DNA of 36,398 nucleotides from an uncultured Alphaproteobacteria bacterium (GCA_913031285.1 CAJWEI010000034.1:1-36398), one strand, 5' to 3'. Shown: positions 1-8,774, numbered from the stretch's first letter. Numbers and translations: made by a program. The notes: generated by a model not told the origin, from the letters alone.

Positions 1-2
1 AG

Positions 3-287
3 TACTGGAGATCCTACTACTCAGAGGACGATAAGTTTAAATGGCACTTCAGCTACGCAGATCGTATTCGGTACTACTGGCCCTTGCCAATCGTTCAGGA
101 GGCGGTTGAAAATCTAATTTTGACTTTCGATGAGTTGAAGGTCTCCGAACAAATTTTAGCAGAGAGTTTCTCACCAGCTGCCTTGGATCGTTCTGAAGGC
201 CTGGCCCCATCGCGCGGACGCGCGATTGTTCGAAGCGAAGTACAAAGCGCTCTTTTGCCCTATTTCTTGCAGGGCCACCGTGCCTGA
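3..287 (+). CDS. Class II tagatose-bisphosphate aldolase, non-catalytic subunit (AgaZ/KbaZ/GatZ type), 3' end only
   Basis: The reading frame is open from the left edge, so the start lies outside the window. The visible 94 residues contain FSYADRIRYYWPLPIV followed by EAVENLI, the C-terminal signature of the GatZ/KbaZ/AgaZ family, which helps the GatY/KbaY catalytic subunit split tagatose-1,6-bisphosphate into DHAP and glyceraldehyde-3-phosphate in galactitol and N-acetylgalactosamine catabolism. Its stop overlaps the GTG start of the amino-sugar-phosphate deacetylase by 8 bases, so the two are probably translationally coupled. That pairing points to an aga (GalNAc/galactosamine) operon more than a galactitol one. 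The family call is firm; the exact sugar is inferred. Confidence 0.8.
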   Translation, partial: YWRSYYSEDDKFKWHFSYADRIRYYWPLPIVQEAVENLILTFDELKVSEQILAESFSPAALDRSEGLAPSRGRAIVRSEVQSALLPYFLQGHRA

Positions 288-1431
288 ATTTCCAAACATT
301 GCACACTGGATTCGACCAACTCGTTTGTTCAACGAAGGAAGGCTGTATGCTGAGGCTTTGATAGGTGTTGTAAACGGCCAAGTGCAAATCGTTACCGACG
401 ACATTCAGGTTATTCCAGGCAGTCAAATTTATGATTTCGACGGTATAATTTCTCCGGGTTTTTTAGACCTTCAAGTCAACGGTGGCGGCGGCGTTCTTTT
501 CAATGAAGCACCGACGAAAGAGTCAATTTGGGACATTGCAAAAGCACACAAAAAGTTTGGAACAACAGGAATTTTTCCAACAGTCATCACGGATAAATTA
601 TCAGTTCTAAGGCATGCCGTTGATGCGGTAATTGAGGCAGTTGGACAAAATGGCGTCTTGGGAATCCATATTGAAGGCCCACACATTTCTGTAGAAAGGC
701 GTGGCACGCACAAGGCAGAGTTTATCAGACCCTTCGATGATGATACATTCCAGCTTGTTGAGAAACTTCGGGCGGCCGATGTTCCGACGATGCTCACGCT
801 CGCCCCAGATGTAGTTTCACCGGAAGACATAAACCGTTTGGTCGAAGTGGGCACAGTCGTATCGATCGGCCATTCGCAGGCCTCAGCAGGCGTCGTACGT
901 CTAGCTCTTGAAGCAGGCGCTAGTTGCTTCACACATCTTTTCAACGCCATGCCGCCTGTTCTAGGTCGCGAACCCAGTGTGGTTGGCGCGGCGATCAACT
1001 CGCATGCTTTCACTGGAATTATTTGTGACGGGATCCATGTTGCCGATGAAATGGTCGCGATGGCCATTCGCGCACGACCTATCTCAGATCGCATGTATCT
1101 TATTTCGGATGCGATGCCTACCGTGGGGGGGCCTACCGCATTCAATCTTTACGGAACTAAGGTTTCTCTTGTCAACAATCGTTTGGTCAACAGTGAAGGC
1201 GGTTTGGCAGGCGCTCACACAACTCAAAGAAAGAGCGTAAAACGCTTGGTAGATCACATTGGAATCCCTACCGAAGATGCATTGAAAATGGCAATAACCA
1301 CACCAGGTAAAGTAATGGGATTACAGTTGGATCGGTTACAAGGGCTCAGCGTGAAAGATATTATTTGCCTAACAAACAGTTTAGAATATAGCGGAACACT
1401 CGCAGATTTATTGCAGCTATCAGAAAAATGA
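280..1431 (+). CDS. nagA: N-acetylglucosamine/galactosamine-6-phosphate deacetylase (NagA/AgaA family)
   Basis: An amidohydrolase of 383 residues when started at GTG 280, the usual NagA length (about 380). It removes acetate from GlcNAc-6-P or GalNAc-6-P in the cytoplasm. Visible motifs: SPGFLDLQVNGGGG near 58-71, GIHIEGPHIS with metal ligand Glu132, SIGHSQ with His198, FTHLFNAMPP with His219, ICDGIHV near 248-254 and LISDAMP with the catalytic Asp277. The GTG start was chosen because an upstream extension would run through the C terminus of the aldolase subunit; GTG 280 gives a short overlap typical of coupling. Linkage to an AgaZ/KbaZ-like gene suggests AgaA (GalNAc-6-P) as the real activity, but sequence alone cannot separate NagA from AgaA. 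Confidence 0.88.
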   Translation: MPEFPNIAHWIRPTRLFNEGRLYAEALIGVVNGQVQIVTDDIQVIPGSQIYDFDGIISPGFLDLQVNGGGGVLFNEAPTKESIWDIAKAHKKFGTTGIFPTVITDKLSVLRHAVDAVIEAVGQNGVLGIHIEGPHISVERRGTHKAEFIRPFDDDTFQLVEKLRAADVPTMLTLAPDVVSPEDINRLVEVGTVVSIGHSQASAGVVRLALEAGASCFTHLFNAMPPVLGREPSVVGAAINSHAFTGIICDGIHVADEMVAMAIRARPISDRMYLISDAMPTVGGPTAFNLYGTKVSLVNNRLVNSEGGLAGAHTTQRKSVKRLVDHIGIPTEDALKMAITTPGKVMGLQLDRLQGLSVKDIICLTNSLEYSGTLADLLQLSEK

Positions 1432-1566
1432 ATAACTCTGATCCTACACTCGAGGTGTACGTTGACTCTTTTGAGGTGTTAATCAAGGGAAGGAGGTGCA
1501 GACCAGATTGAGCTGTGTGCCTCGCTCAACGAAAGAGGCCTTTCGCCTTCAGCTGGTTTGATGCAC

Positions 1567-1890
1567 TCAGACCCAGCCCTCATCCTGATCTCTTGCTCTC
1601 CGCTCAGCGGAACGATCTTTCGGGTCACCATATCCGCCGCCGCCTGGCGAGCTGATAGATATCTGATCCCCTTTTCGGAACCCAATTCGATTGAACTTAC
1701 TGGCCGAGGTTTTGTTACTGTCTTCGCAGGCTGTGACGAAATCCTGTGAAGACTCGCGCCGGATCAGAACGCTGCCATTTTGCCCTTTACCCCCGCCCTG
1801 AATACCCCAGGGCGCAATTTTCTGCCGGTCAGACATGAACGACACTTCCATGTCGTCCGACAGGCAAGTCAGCACTTTGTTCATACCCTT
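1567..1890 (-). pseudogene. Hydantoinase B / N-methylhydantoinase B (HyuB) C-terminal remnant
   Basis: About 105 codons match only the C-terminal tail of the HyuB family: SDRQKIAPWGIQGGGKGQNG (compare the family's SDR...PPWGL.GG.PG..G) and KGDQISISSPGGGGYGDP, the hallmark glycine-rich end. Intact HyuB is about 550-600 residues, so roughly four fifths of the gene is missing. An in-frame TAA lies just upstream of the first Met (about position 1900), so the frame cannot extend further 5'. HyuB proteins act with HyuA as ATP-dependent hydantoinase/oxoprolinase-type amidohydrolases; this fragment cannot be functional. Its truncated 5' end faces a 5'-truncated transporter on the other strand. Confidence 0.75.
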
Positions 1891-1910
1891 TTTCTGTTAG
1901 AGATCTTGTA

Positions 1911-2294
1911 ACGAGATTAACCCCGCCAAATATTTGTTCAATGAGTATTGCGACCTTCACTATGGCCTCTGCACTTCCATTTACTGCCGCATGGTTAATG
2001 TTTAACGGTGAGATGTCTTTGCCGCTTGAGATTAATTGGATAATAGTTTTTTGTATGGTTATACTTGGTTCTGTGGGCTATCTTTTTCTCGTTTCATCGC
2101 TGCGTGCCGGAGAATTATCAGCGATCATGCCGTTCAGATATTCTCGTATTTTCTTCCTACTTATTTTAGGCATTTTGGTGTTCGGAGAAACCCCAAACCT
2201 TTCAATGTTAATTGGTTTGGCATTGATAATAGTGTCTGGCGTTTACATAATATGGCGCGGACAAACTGCAGCGCTGCGTCCAAGTCACAAATAG
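1911..2294 (+). pseudogene. DMT/EamA-family transporter, C-terminal half only
   Basis: The frame from the first Met (1941) gives 117 residues with about four hydrophobic helices and the typical end of the second EamA repeat: LRAGELSAIMPFRYSRI, VFGETPN, then GLALIIVSGVYIIWR. Intact members have ten helices and about 290-300 residues, so the first repeat and the start of the second are missing. The preceding in-frame codons (about 1911-1940) give no recognisable helix, and I see no good ribosome-binding site before ATG 1941. A four-helix single-repeat transporter is possible in principle, but abrupt loss next to another truncated gene argues for a remnant. Confidence 0.65.
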
Positions 2295-2475
2295 GCCTGC
2301 GAATAAATATAGAATTCCAAAAGAAGCAAAACTTATTTTAATCGTATCGAAGATATATCTTTTGGGCGCATCATGAAAATTTCAACATTTTGACTTGCTC
2401 CAGTATCTTTTAAAGTGATTTGGTCATTCAACATTTTTATTACCTAACAGTACACTTCTTGGTCCTAGCAATTTT

Positions 2476-3177
2476 TCAGTTGGCACTTCTGCAATATTTG
2501 CGAAAAAAATCGGCAGTCTCTTCTGCCCTTAAGGCTAATGGAACATTTGCTTTCTCAAAGCTTTCAGTAGCTACTAATACTTGTTTTTTTTTCAAAAAAT
2601 GATCTACACCTCGTTGAAACAACTTGCGTAATTGAAGCTCTGAAAACTCTGGATGAAATTGAACGCTAGCTGCTGGGAAATCATAGTTTAACGCACCAAC
2701 AGGACAATATGATGCACTCGCAGTTATACTGGCTTGCGGTGGTAAAATAGAAACTTGGTCTTTGTGCCACACGAGCGCGTCGGCCTGGTAAGAGCCAAAA
2801 TCAAACCTTTTTGCTCCAATAATTTCACCTATATCAGCCTTTTCCACATGCCCTCCAAATGTATCGGCGATAATCTGGTGGCCATAGCAAATTCCAAACA
2901 TTGGTTTTATAGCTACTTTTGTTTCGATGAGAAGGCTACGAAGTGGCCTATTCCAAGAAGTAGTATCATAAACGCCATGCTCAGACCCAGATATTAACAA
3001 TCCATCAAAATCAGTAATTAAGGGCAGTGACTCCTTTTTCTCCTCAATATCAAAGCATTTAAATTTTGCTTCTGGCAATGAAGGGGAAAGCCACTTAATT
3101 ATTAACTCGCTGGCCCTTGGTATATTTTCAAGCATTGGCAAAGAATGCCCAGTTAGGTCGAGGATAGCTATTTCCAT
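2476..3177 (-). CDS. Class I glutamine amidotransferase-like protein
   Basis: A free-standing 233-residue class I (triad) GATase domain protein. The nucleophile elbow is FGICYGHQ with Cys97; the second half of the triad is SVQFHPEF with His175 and Glu177; the oxyanion region is ISGSEHGVYD near 63-71. It resembles GMP-synthase-like GATase homologues that release ammonia from glutamine or hydrolyse gamma-glutamyl bonds. No synthetase partner is adjacent, so the acceptor is unknown. The C-terminal 40 residues after the triad are charged and atypical. It is monocistronic, flanked by the DMT remnant downstream and a LysE exporter upstream in the same orientation (213-base gap). The family call is firm; the function is open. 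Confidence 0.85.
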   Translation of the reverse strand: MEIAILDLTGHSLPMLENIPRASELIIKWLSPSLPEAKFKCFDIEEKKESLPLITDFDGLLISGSEHGVYDTTSWNRPLRSLLIETKVAIKPMFGICYGHQIIADTFGGHVEKADIGEIIGAKRFDFGSYQADALVWHKDQVSILPPQASITASASYCPVGALNYDFPAASVQFHPEFSELQLRKLFQRGVDHFLKKKQVLVATESFEKANVPLALRAEETADFFRKYCRSAN

Positions 3178-3390
3178 CTGAACTAATTTAATAGGTATAA
3201 TGAGTTATGTAGAAGACAGTTTTTCATAGTAAGTTTCTATCAAGACTACCTCTGACCTGTCAAATTGGCCTACTCGATATTGACCATCAAAGATAATAGA
3301 AACCAATTATTACCACATCATATTTTTGCGAAAGCGGTCCTGTTCGGGTAGGGCTTGGGTAAGAAAAGGCATTCTAAATAAACCAGCCCC

Positions 3391-3987
3391 TCAAATCCTC
3401 AAGATAGACCAGACCGACAGGCCAACAACAGATAAAAGGCACGCTGCCATACACAGATTGACCCGCCTTTGCGCCTGCGATGTAAGGCTCAATTCATTCA
3501 GCTTACAGCCCGCATAAAGCCACACCAAATGTAAAAGAATCCAAATACTGTTCATAATGACTAGCTTCAAACCCATCTCAACCGCGAAACTTTTGGGATA
3601 GAAAGCAAAACCCGTAAAAAAAGTCGTGTGAACGGCATAGGCTTTAGGATTGATGAACTGCAAAGTCATACCAGTCATGAATCCAGGCGCTTTCATCATC
3701 TCAATGAAGGAAACTTTTGATCCAGCTAGAGCGATGCGCAGTGCGAGATACCCGAGGTAGCAAACAGAGGCGAACAATAATAATGTGCGCACAACTGGTT
3801 CAGCCAAAATAATGGCTGCTAGGCCCAAAATCACTGCAAGGCTTACAAAGACGTGTCCTATGAACAAACCAGCCATATAAAGCAAACCTTGCCGCCAACC
3901 AAATGCAGCACCAACACCAGCCAGGGACAAAACCCCCGGTCCAGGCGTTACGAACATCAAGAATGAAACGGTTGCAAAAACTAACAT
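3391..3987 (-). CDS. LysE/RhtB family amino-acid exporter
   Basis: A 198-residue inner-membrane protein with the LysE-family pattern: an N-terminal helix ending in VTPGPGVLSLAGVGAAFGWRQG, two further helices, a loop, then LQFINPKAY and two or three C-terminal helices. The family exports amino acids and derivatives (lysine, homoserine, threonine, leucine) using the proton gradient; the substrate cannot be read from sequence. Length is normal (about 200-210). The ribosome-binding site is weak (no clear AGGA upstream of ATG 3987). It is probably monocistronic; the 213 bases to the amidotransferase gene hold no feature I can identify. Confidence 0.9.
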   Translation of the reverse strand: MLVFATVSFLMFVTPGPGVLSLAGVGAAFGWRQGLLYMAGLFIGHVFVSLAVILGLAAIILAEPVVRTLLLFASVCYLGYLALRIALAGSKVSFIEMMKAPGFMTGMTLQFINPKAYAVHTTFFTGFAFYPKSFAVEMGLKLVIMNSIWILLHLVWLYAGCKLNELSLTSQAQRRVNLCMAACLLSVVGLSVWSILRI

Positions 3988-4383
3988 AGAAGAGGTCTTA
4001 ATGGATTTTCAAAATGGTGCAACTGCGCAAGTATATTTCTCTAAAGGTGGAATGGGTCAATACTTTTAAGGTCTTCTGCGACACTGACAAAACTCGCATT
4101 TTCTCCCTTAAGGCTCTCACTTATCCCTAACCTTAGAAGACAACACTAAACAGACGGTGTCTTTACAGATGCAGTTTTGGTCGGCTAGAGTTTGACCAGA
4201 ACTACAAGAAAGGCTTTTTAGATTAGTATTTGTAGCGTATCCACTAATGGTTGCTTTTTTCACGAACCGAAAGAACCAGTGGACTTAACTTTTCAATTTA
4301 TAGCCAAGTCACGCCGGTCATTAAGTGCCAAAATCCAGGCTTTACAAGTAATACCATATTTATTTTTATTAATTTGGCATTGC
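3988..4383. other. Intergenic region, no gene recognised
   Basis: 396 AT-rich bases between the LysE gene and the alpha/beta hydrolase gene, both on the minus strand. Both strands were read: no coding frame with family resemblance, no tRNA-like cloverleaf, no strong hairpin with a T tract. The part next to 3987 presumably carries the LysE promoter, but I cannot point to convincing -35/-10 boxes. Confidence 0.5.
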
Positions 4384-5301
4384 CTACTTCATTAAGCCCG
4401 ATTCGGTCATGTGCCGGCTAAAAAAATCAGTCATTAGGACAGCAATCTCATCGGGTATTTCTTCCGCCATGTAGTGGGTCGCATCCAAAGCTTTGCCCTC
4501 CACACACTCTGCGCGGGTCCGCCATAGAGCAAGTGTATCAAAACAGGCCTCAATCGTGCCATGTTTTGCCCAAAGGTTTTGAATTGGCGTGCTCAGTTTC
4601 CGTATGCCATCCTGATTATCATGAACAATATCGATGGATGCGGCTGCACGGTAGTCTTCACAGCTCGCTCGAATGGCCTCTTGGTTGGAAAAAGCCGTCA
4701 AATATTCAGTTAAGGCTTCTGGCAAAAAGGGATTGCCTCCCTTAGCTTGATTAAAACACTTTAACTTCCAAAAACTGACAGGATCAGCTCCGATGATTTG
4801 TTCAGGTATAGGAGACTGTTGTATCAAAAAGAACCAATGCCAATACGCTTTTGCAAACTTGGCATTTGTACCTGCGTACATCTCCCTCGTTGGGGCTATA
4901 TCGAGTAGTGTCATGGCTAACACTTTTCCTGGATGATCAAGGCCTAGCCTATGCGCCACGCGAGCGCCCCGATCATGTGCCCCAATGAAAAATTGATAAT
5001 GGCCTAAGTTGCTCATCACAGAAACAATATCTTGCGCCATTGCGCGTTTTGAATAAGAGCTGTGGATCTCATCAGTGGGCGGTTTGCCTGAGCGACCATA
5101 ACCACGCAAGTCAGGGCAAATTACCTGAAAGCTTTTGCAGAGAATTGGCGCTACACCGTTCCACATGGCCGACGTCTGCGGGTAGCCATGTAATAAGACT
5201 AGAGGTGGTGCTCCTAAAGGTCCGGCTCGGCGCACAAAAATCTTAGCACCTTGACCATCGATCCACTCTTCAATAAATCCTTGAAACATGGGTACGCTCA
5301 A
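4384..5301 (-). CDS. Alpha/beta hydrolase of the fluoroacetate dehalogenase type
   Basis: A 305-residue alpha/beta hydrolase. The oxyanion loop is LLHGYPQTSAMW (36-47), followed by CPDLRGYGRSGKP. Every residue used by characterised fluoroacetate dehalogenases (for example Rhodopseudomonas RPA1163) is present, most at the same number: nucleophile Asp110 in GAHDRGAR, carboxylate-binding Arg111 and Arg114, acid Asp134 in LLDIAPT, halide pocket His155 and Trp156 in AYWHWFF, Tyr217 in CEDYRAAASID, and catalytic His276 in DATHYMAEE. An Asp nucleophile rules out an ordinary serine esterase; the other Asp-nucleophile relatives are haloalkane dehalogenases and epoxide hydrolases. The predicted reaction is hydrolysis of a 2-haloacetate to glycolate. 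The gene stands alone, with gaps of about 400 bases on each side. Activity is inferred, not proven. Confidence 0.82.
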   Translation of the reverse strand: MSVPMFQGFIEEWIDGQGAKIFVRRAGPLGAPPLVLLHGYPQTSAMWNGVAPILCKSFQVICPDLRGYGRSGKPPTDEIHSSYSKRAMAQDIVSVMSNLGHYQFFIGAHDRGARVAHRLGLDHPGKVLAMTLLDIAPTREMYAGTNAKFAKAYWHWFFLIQQSPIPEQIIGADPVSFWKLKCFNQAKGGNPFLPEALTEYLTAFSNQEAIRASCEDYRAAASIDIVHDNQDGIRKLSTPIQNLWAKHGTIEACFDTLALWRTRAECVEGKALDATHYMAEEIPDEIAVLMTDFFSRHMTESGLMK

Positions 5302-5747
5302 AAGCCTTTTCCAAAATATCGCCGGTTGGTCAAAATTTCAATCAGATAGAACTTAATGCCCTAACGACGATATGCCCCCAGCTAATTTCTAATCTCTAAT
5401 ACTCCTTAATTGGCGTCTCTAAAAGAGCTTATATGTAAGTTACAAGCGGACAGTCTAACTACCGCTCAGTTATTCTGTTTTGTTCAAAACCCGAATTAGG
5501 TTGCGACAGACGTTCCATTGAATTAACAGCACAAACAAAGGCACATCTGCCTTCGTCAGCTGATACCATTATTAAACACATAAATTTAGGCCATCCCAGA
5601 AATCCAATTCTCTTTCTCATTTTATTGACGGCACAATATACTGCACTTACTCGGCAAACTCGACTTTGGGTCAATACTATGAAATGCAAAGATTGGCCAG
5701 ACACCAAACGAGAACTAAACGTTTCTTAAAATTAGGAAATATCAAAA
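5302..5747. other. Intergenic region between divergent genes
   Basis: 446 bases between the minus-strand dehalogenase-like gene and the plus-strand histidine phosphatase gene, so it must contain two divergent promoters. A minus-strand frame at 5459-5707 encodes a Cys- and Met-rich peptide with no family resemblance and is not called. No convincing operator, hairpin or RNA gene was found. Confidence 0.45.
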
Positions 5748-6296
5748 GTGACAATTTACCTTATTCGACACGCACAATCAGCCTTTAATGCGATCCACGA
5801 TCATCCAAATAAGCCGGACCCCATGATCTTCGATGCTCCTATCACAGCACTCGGAAAAACTCAGGCTCAGCAGGTTCGGAACCAAGTCAAAAAACTTGAT
5901 ATTAAAAACCTCATTGTTTCACCTTTCACTAGAACTTTACAAACAGCTCAATTAATTTTTGGCAACACGTTGCCCTTTCAGATTAACGCTGAAGTGCGAG
6001 AACAACTCTGCAATAGCTGCGATGTAGGGAGTCCACCTCACGAACTTGCTGAAAAATATCCCCACCTTGACTTTGATCATCTAGATGATTGTTGGTGGCA
6101 TGACGGCGAAAAAGACTACCGTGGGATTTCAGTTGAACCCGAAGAGATTCTGATGGACAGGGCAAACAAGTTCGTCGACTTCCTCAAGCGTAAAAATATC
6201 CACTCTACAGCAATTGTATCGCATGGTAACTTCATTCGTGCGCTGACCGGGATTAAACCCACTAACTGTGAAGTGATAGAATTCGATCCTCACTAG
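5748..6296 (+). CDS. Histidine phosphatase (phosphoglycerate-mutase-like) family protein
   Basis: A 182-residue protein that starts at GTG with TTAGGAAAT about ten bases upstream. The N-terminal signature is IYLIRHAQSAFN (phospho-acceptor His8 with Arg7; the usual RHG is RHA here), then VSPFTRTLQTA with Arg62, REQL with the probable acid Glu85, and IVSHGNFIRAL with His159. The segment CDVGSPPHELAEKYP matches a subgroup of small bacterial phosphatases of unknown substrate. A phosphohistidine phosphatase or small-molecule phosphatase is more likely than glycolytic mutase, given the length. No operon partner is present. Confidence 0.86.
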   Translation: MTIYLIRHAQSAFNAIHDHPNKPDPMIFDAPITALGKTQAQQVRNQVKKLDIKNLIVSPFTRTLQTAQLIFGNTLPFQINAEVREQLCNSCDVGSPPHELAEKYPHLDFDHLDDCWWHDGEKDYRGISVEPEEILMDRANKFVDFLKRKNIHSTAIVSHGNFIRALTGIKPTNCEVIEFDPH

Positions 6297-6614
6297 TCTG
6301 GATAAGCCCAGGCTTAGCCAACTATTTCTGTACTATAAATATTTGGCCTCGACATGGATCCAGTCATCCCTGTGTAAAGCCAACGCGCCACATACTATGG
6401 TTTTAGGGTTACTACCCACGACCTCTATGCTCCACTGGTGACGGAGGTAAGTTAGTGCGGAGCGATTAGCCAAAAGTAATAAAGAGACAGCCAAGCTCAT
6501 TGATTAAATTATGCCAACCATTTGGAGCCCTTGCTATCATTCCTGATTATTACAAATGCGTGACTTGACGAAGCCAATTTGTTAAATTGAGAAGGTGTAA
6601 AGGAGGAGCAACTT
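6297..6614. other. Intergenic region with a weak inverted repeat
   Basis: 318 bases between convergent genes. Just after the phosphatase stop, around 6302-6315, lies the short palindrome TAAGCCCAGGCTTA, which could form a small hairpin but has no clean T tract. Nothing else was recognised. Confidence 0.35.
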
Positions 6615-7778
6615 TTAGACAACGCCAAGGGCTCTGGATAATCGTTTGTATTCTCCAGAGAAAAAAAACCAACATGACGTAATTAAAAACAAGAAAAACA
6701 TTAAAAAATATATTATTGAAATAGAAATAAAACTTAGTAGTATGCCCGTTATAAGTGGGCCAGCTGCCGCTCCAATATCTCTCCATGTTTGGTTTCTGGT
6801 TAATGAATTTAATGGATCTGTTGGATGAAGTTTGGAGGCCGCAGCTGGAAACAAAGTACCCAATGCGCCGCGGCTAATCACAAGCGCTACCGAACCAAAA
6901 ATTAGGTTACCCATTCCAAGTAAAACGAAACCCAAACCGCACAAACACAACATACACAAAAGAGGCAATGCACCACCTAAAATGTCGTGTACCCTTCCAG
7001 AAAATGGTGCAAGAATTATTTCTGTTAATCGCCGCGCAGCGAGAATAAATCCGCCAATAATAATTGCAGTCTCAGGATTAGAATACTGGAGCCAAAGCAG
7101 AGCAATAGTGACTGTAAAAACACCATCAATACCAAATCCCATCCAGAATATTAGACCATCAATAGGCTTCGGTTTAGCGATCGAAAACCTACTTGCAGTA
7201 GATTTTCTTATTTTTTCAGCTGTTTCAATTTCCACCAGAAAAAATGCCAGCCAAACCCCTAACGTAGAAATCAAAGCTAGGTAAATGAATATCTCTTTAG
7301 GCCCTACAGTTGCAGCCAACCAGGTTCCAATTATCATAACAGTAAGGGGACCAACCTGTTCAATTGATCTACTTATTCCAATCATACTTCCAGTTTTTCT
7401 AGAGTTTAGTGAAGCATAATACAATGTTGCAACCAGCAATCCCGCATAAGATATTCCCCATAAAATTCGACTGAAAGTGAGTAAATAAAGGTTATCAAAC
7501 AAACCATAACCAAGTGTCGATGCTGCCGCGCAAGAGGAGGCCACAAAAACTAGTTTGCGAGCGCCTAAAAATTGTCCAATTTCTACGATTAGATTATATG
7601 TAAAGGTTCTGATTATGCGATTAATTGCTAGAAGAAAACCGACGGCAATCATACTTACACCGAAGGCTTCAGCGTTTACGGGCAGGACAATATAAAGAAG
7701 TGCATCGCCAAGCAGAGATATGGATAATACCCAAGAAGATACCCACACATTTTTTTGGATTTTTTTTTCCAGTTTCAT
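6615..7778 (-). CDS. Major facilitator superfamily transporter
   Basis: A 387-residue membrane protein with about twelve hydrophobic helices in two halves, joined by a charged loop near residues 190-205 (VEIETAEKIRKSTASRF). The first half carries NRIIRTFTYN and SRILWGISYAG, and the second RRLTEIILAPFSGRVHD, in the places of the MFS loop 2-3 and loop 8-9 signatures. The substrate is unknown. It lies downstream of the TSUP gene in the same orientation after 185 bases, so it may be the last member of the tct-ligase-TSUP cluster or an independent gene. In sulfoacetate loci of beta-proteobacteria the uptake carrier (SauU) is an MFS protein; here TctABC could supply uptake, so no SauU role is claimed. 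Confidence 0.8.
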   Translation of the reverse strand: MKLEKKIQKNVWVSSWVLSISLLGDALLYIVLPVNAEAFGVSMIAVGFLLAINRIIRTFTYNLIVEIGQFLGARKLVFVASSCAAASTLGYGLFDNLYLLTFSRILWGISYAGLLVATLYYASLNSRKTGSMIGISRSIEQVGPLTVMIIGTWLAATVGPKEIFIYLALISTLGVWLAFFLVEIETAEKIRKSTASRFSIAKPKPIDGLIFWMGFGIDGVFTVTIALLWLQYSNPETAIIIGGFILAARRLTEIILAPFSGRVHDILGGALPLLCMLCLCGLGFVLLGMGNLIFGSVALVISRGALGTLFPAAASKLHPTDPLNSLTRNQTWRDIGAAAGPLITGILLSFISISIIYFLMFFLFLITSCWFFFSGEYKRLSRALGVV

Positions 7779-7963
7779 AAATTTTTCTACCCAAAGTCAC
7801 AATTTAATTCAACGGCTACATTAAAGAGGATCTCGAAATGCATTTTTGCTTTATCGCCATGAAAGCTCTATTAGTAGCGTTATGCTCGCACCCACAACGC
7901 GCTGTTAGAAGCGTCAGCATAGTAGAATACTTTTCTTCATTGTCAGACGTGGCCTGTGCAGGC

Positions 7964-8734
7964 TCAAAAGATACCAACAGAAATCAAGCGCCCGCCCATA
8001 ATCATAAACGCAATTGAGACCGCTTTTTGGAATAGGTTCTGATCAACCCGGGACCTTAAAATTTCACCAAACCTAAAACCCGCTAAAACAGCTATTAAGC
8101 CGGTCAGCGACTGCAACATTATTCCAGTATTTAATGTTCCACCTATGAATAGGCCAAAAGCTAAAGGAATAGATCCAATAAGAAAAAGAAACCCCGTTCC
8201 AGCAATAAAGTGATCCTTGTCCAAATTGCGCGCAATCAAATACATTGCAACAGGCGGGGACCAGATTGAGCTAAGCCCTCCTAAAATACCCGATACCATG
8301 CCAAAAACGAGTTGCCAGTGAATTCTTGGTCCCAGTTTTAGCTTGAAATTGCTGAGCCGATTGAGCGCAAAAATGACCATCGCAACCCCGATTGTAATTG
8401 TGAGAAAGCCAGTTGGATATTGGTCTAAAAATAAGGACGTCAAGAAAATGCTTATAACGATCGCTGCCCCAAAGGGCCAGTAAAGCTTGACTGTTTGTAA
8501 ACGCTTCCGAGATCGAAAGAATTGCGACAGATTAGTAAAGAAAATCGGTAAAACCAAAAGAGATATTGCATGCGAAGGACTCACGAATAGAGTCAGTAAC
8601 CCCATAGCCGCAGCCGGAAGGCCAATGCCCAAAAACCCTTTAACAATGCCAGACACAAAAAAAGTTAGCAGCATTAATGCTAGTATGGCGACATTATTCG
8701 AAGGAATTAATAAACTAAGAATAGTGTTTTCCAC
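7964..8734 (-). CDS. TSUP family permease (TauE/SafE-like), probable sulfite or sulfonate-related exporter
   Basis: A 256-residue protein with about eight helices and two repeats of the TSUP pattern, KGFLGIGLPAAAMGLL (residues 32-47) and GMVSGILGGLSSIWSPPVAMYL (144-165). It starts at GTG 8734 with GGGATA upstream. TSUP members include TauE and SafE, which export sulfite produced by sulfonate catabolism, as well as other anion carriers. It follows the CoA-ligase gene by 40 bases on the same strand, so it is almost certainly co-transcribed. Placement beside a SauS/SauT-like enzyme pair is the main reason to suspect sulfite export; the family itself is broader. Confidence 0.85.
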   Translation of the reverse strand: MENTILSLLIPSNNVAILALMLLTFFVSGIVKGFLGIGLPAAAMGLLTLFVSPSHAISLLVLPIFFTNLSQFFRSRKRLQTVKLYWPFGAAIVISIFLTSLFLDQYPTGFLTITIGVAMVIFALNRLSNFKLKLGPRIHWQLVFGMVSGILGGLSSIWSPPVAMYLIARNLDKDHFIAGTGFLFLIGSIPLAFGLFIGGTLNTGIMLQSLTGLIAVLAGFRFGEILRSRVDQNLFQKAVSIAFMIMGGRLISVGIF

Positions 8735-8774
8735 CGGTTATCCCATTCTTTTAACTCTTTTCAAATTTCTTACT

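Noticed and set aside
1479-1685. Minus-strand frame next to the hyuB stub
   Set aside because: It is the out-of-phase frame over the hyuB tail and gives no family resemblance.
5459-5707. 82-codon minus-strand frame in the gap before the histidine phosphatase
   Set aside because: No recognisable family, Cys/Met-rich composition and no ribosome-binding site.
6302-6315. TAAGCC/GGCTTA palindrome as a terminator
   Set aside because: The loop would be only two to four bases and no T tract follows.
6615-7778. Calling the MFS protein SauU
   Set aside because: Its 185-base gap from the TSUP gene and lack of substrate-specific motifs do not support it; TctABC already offers uptake.
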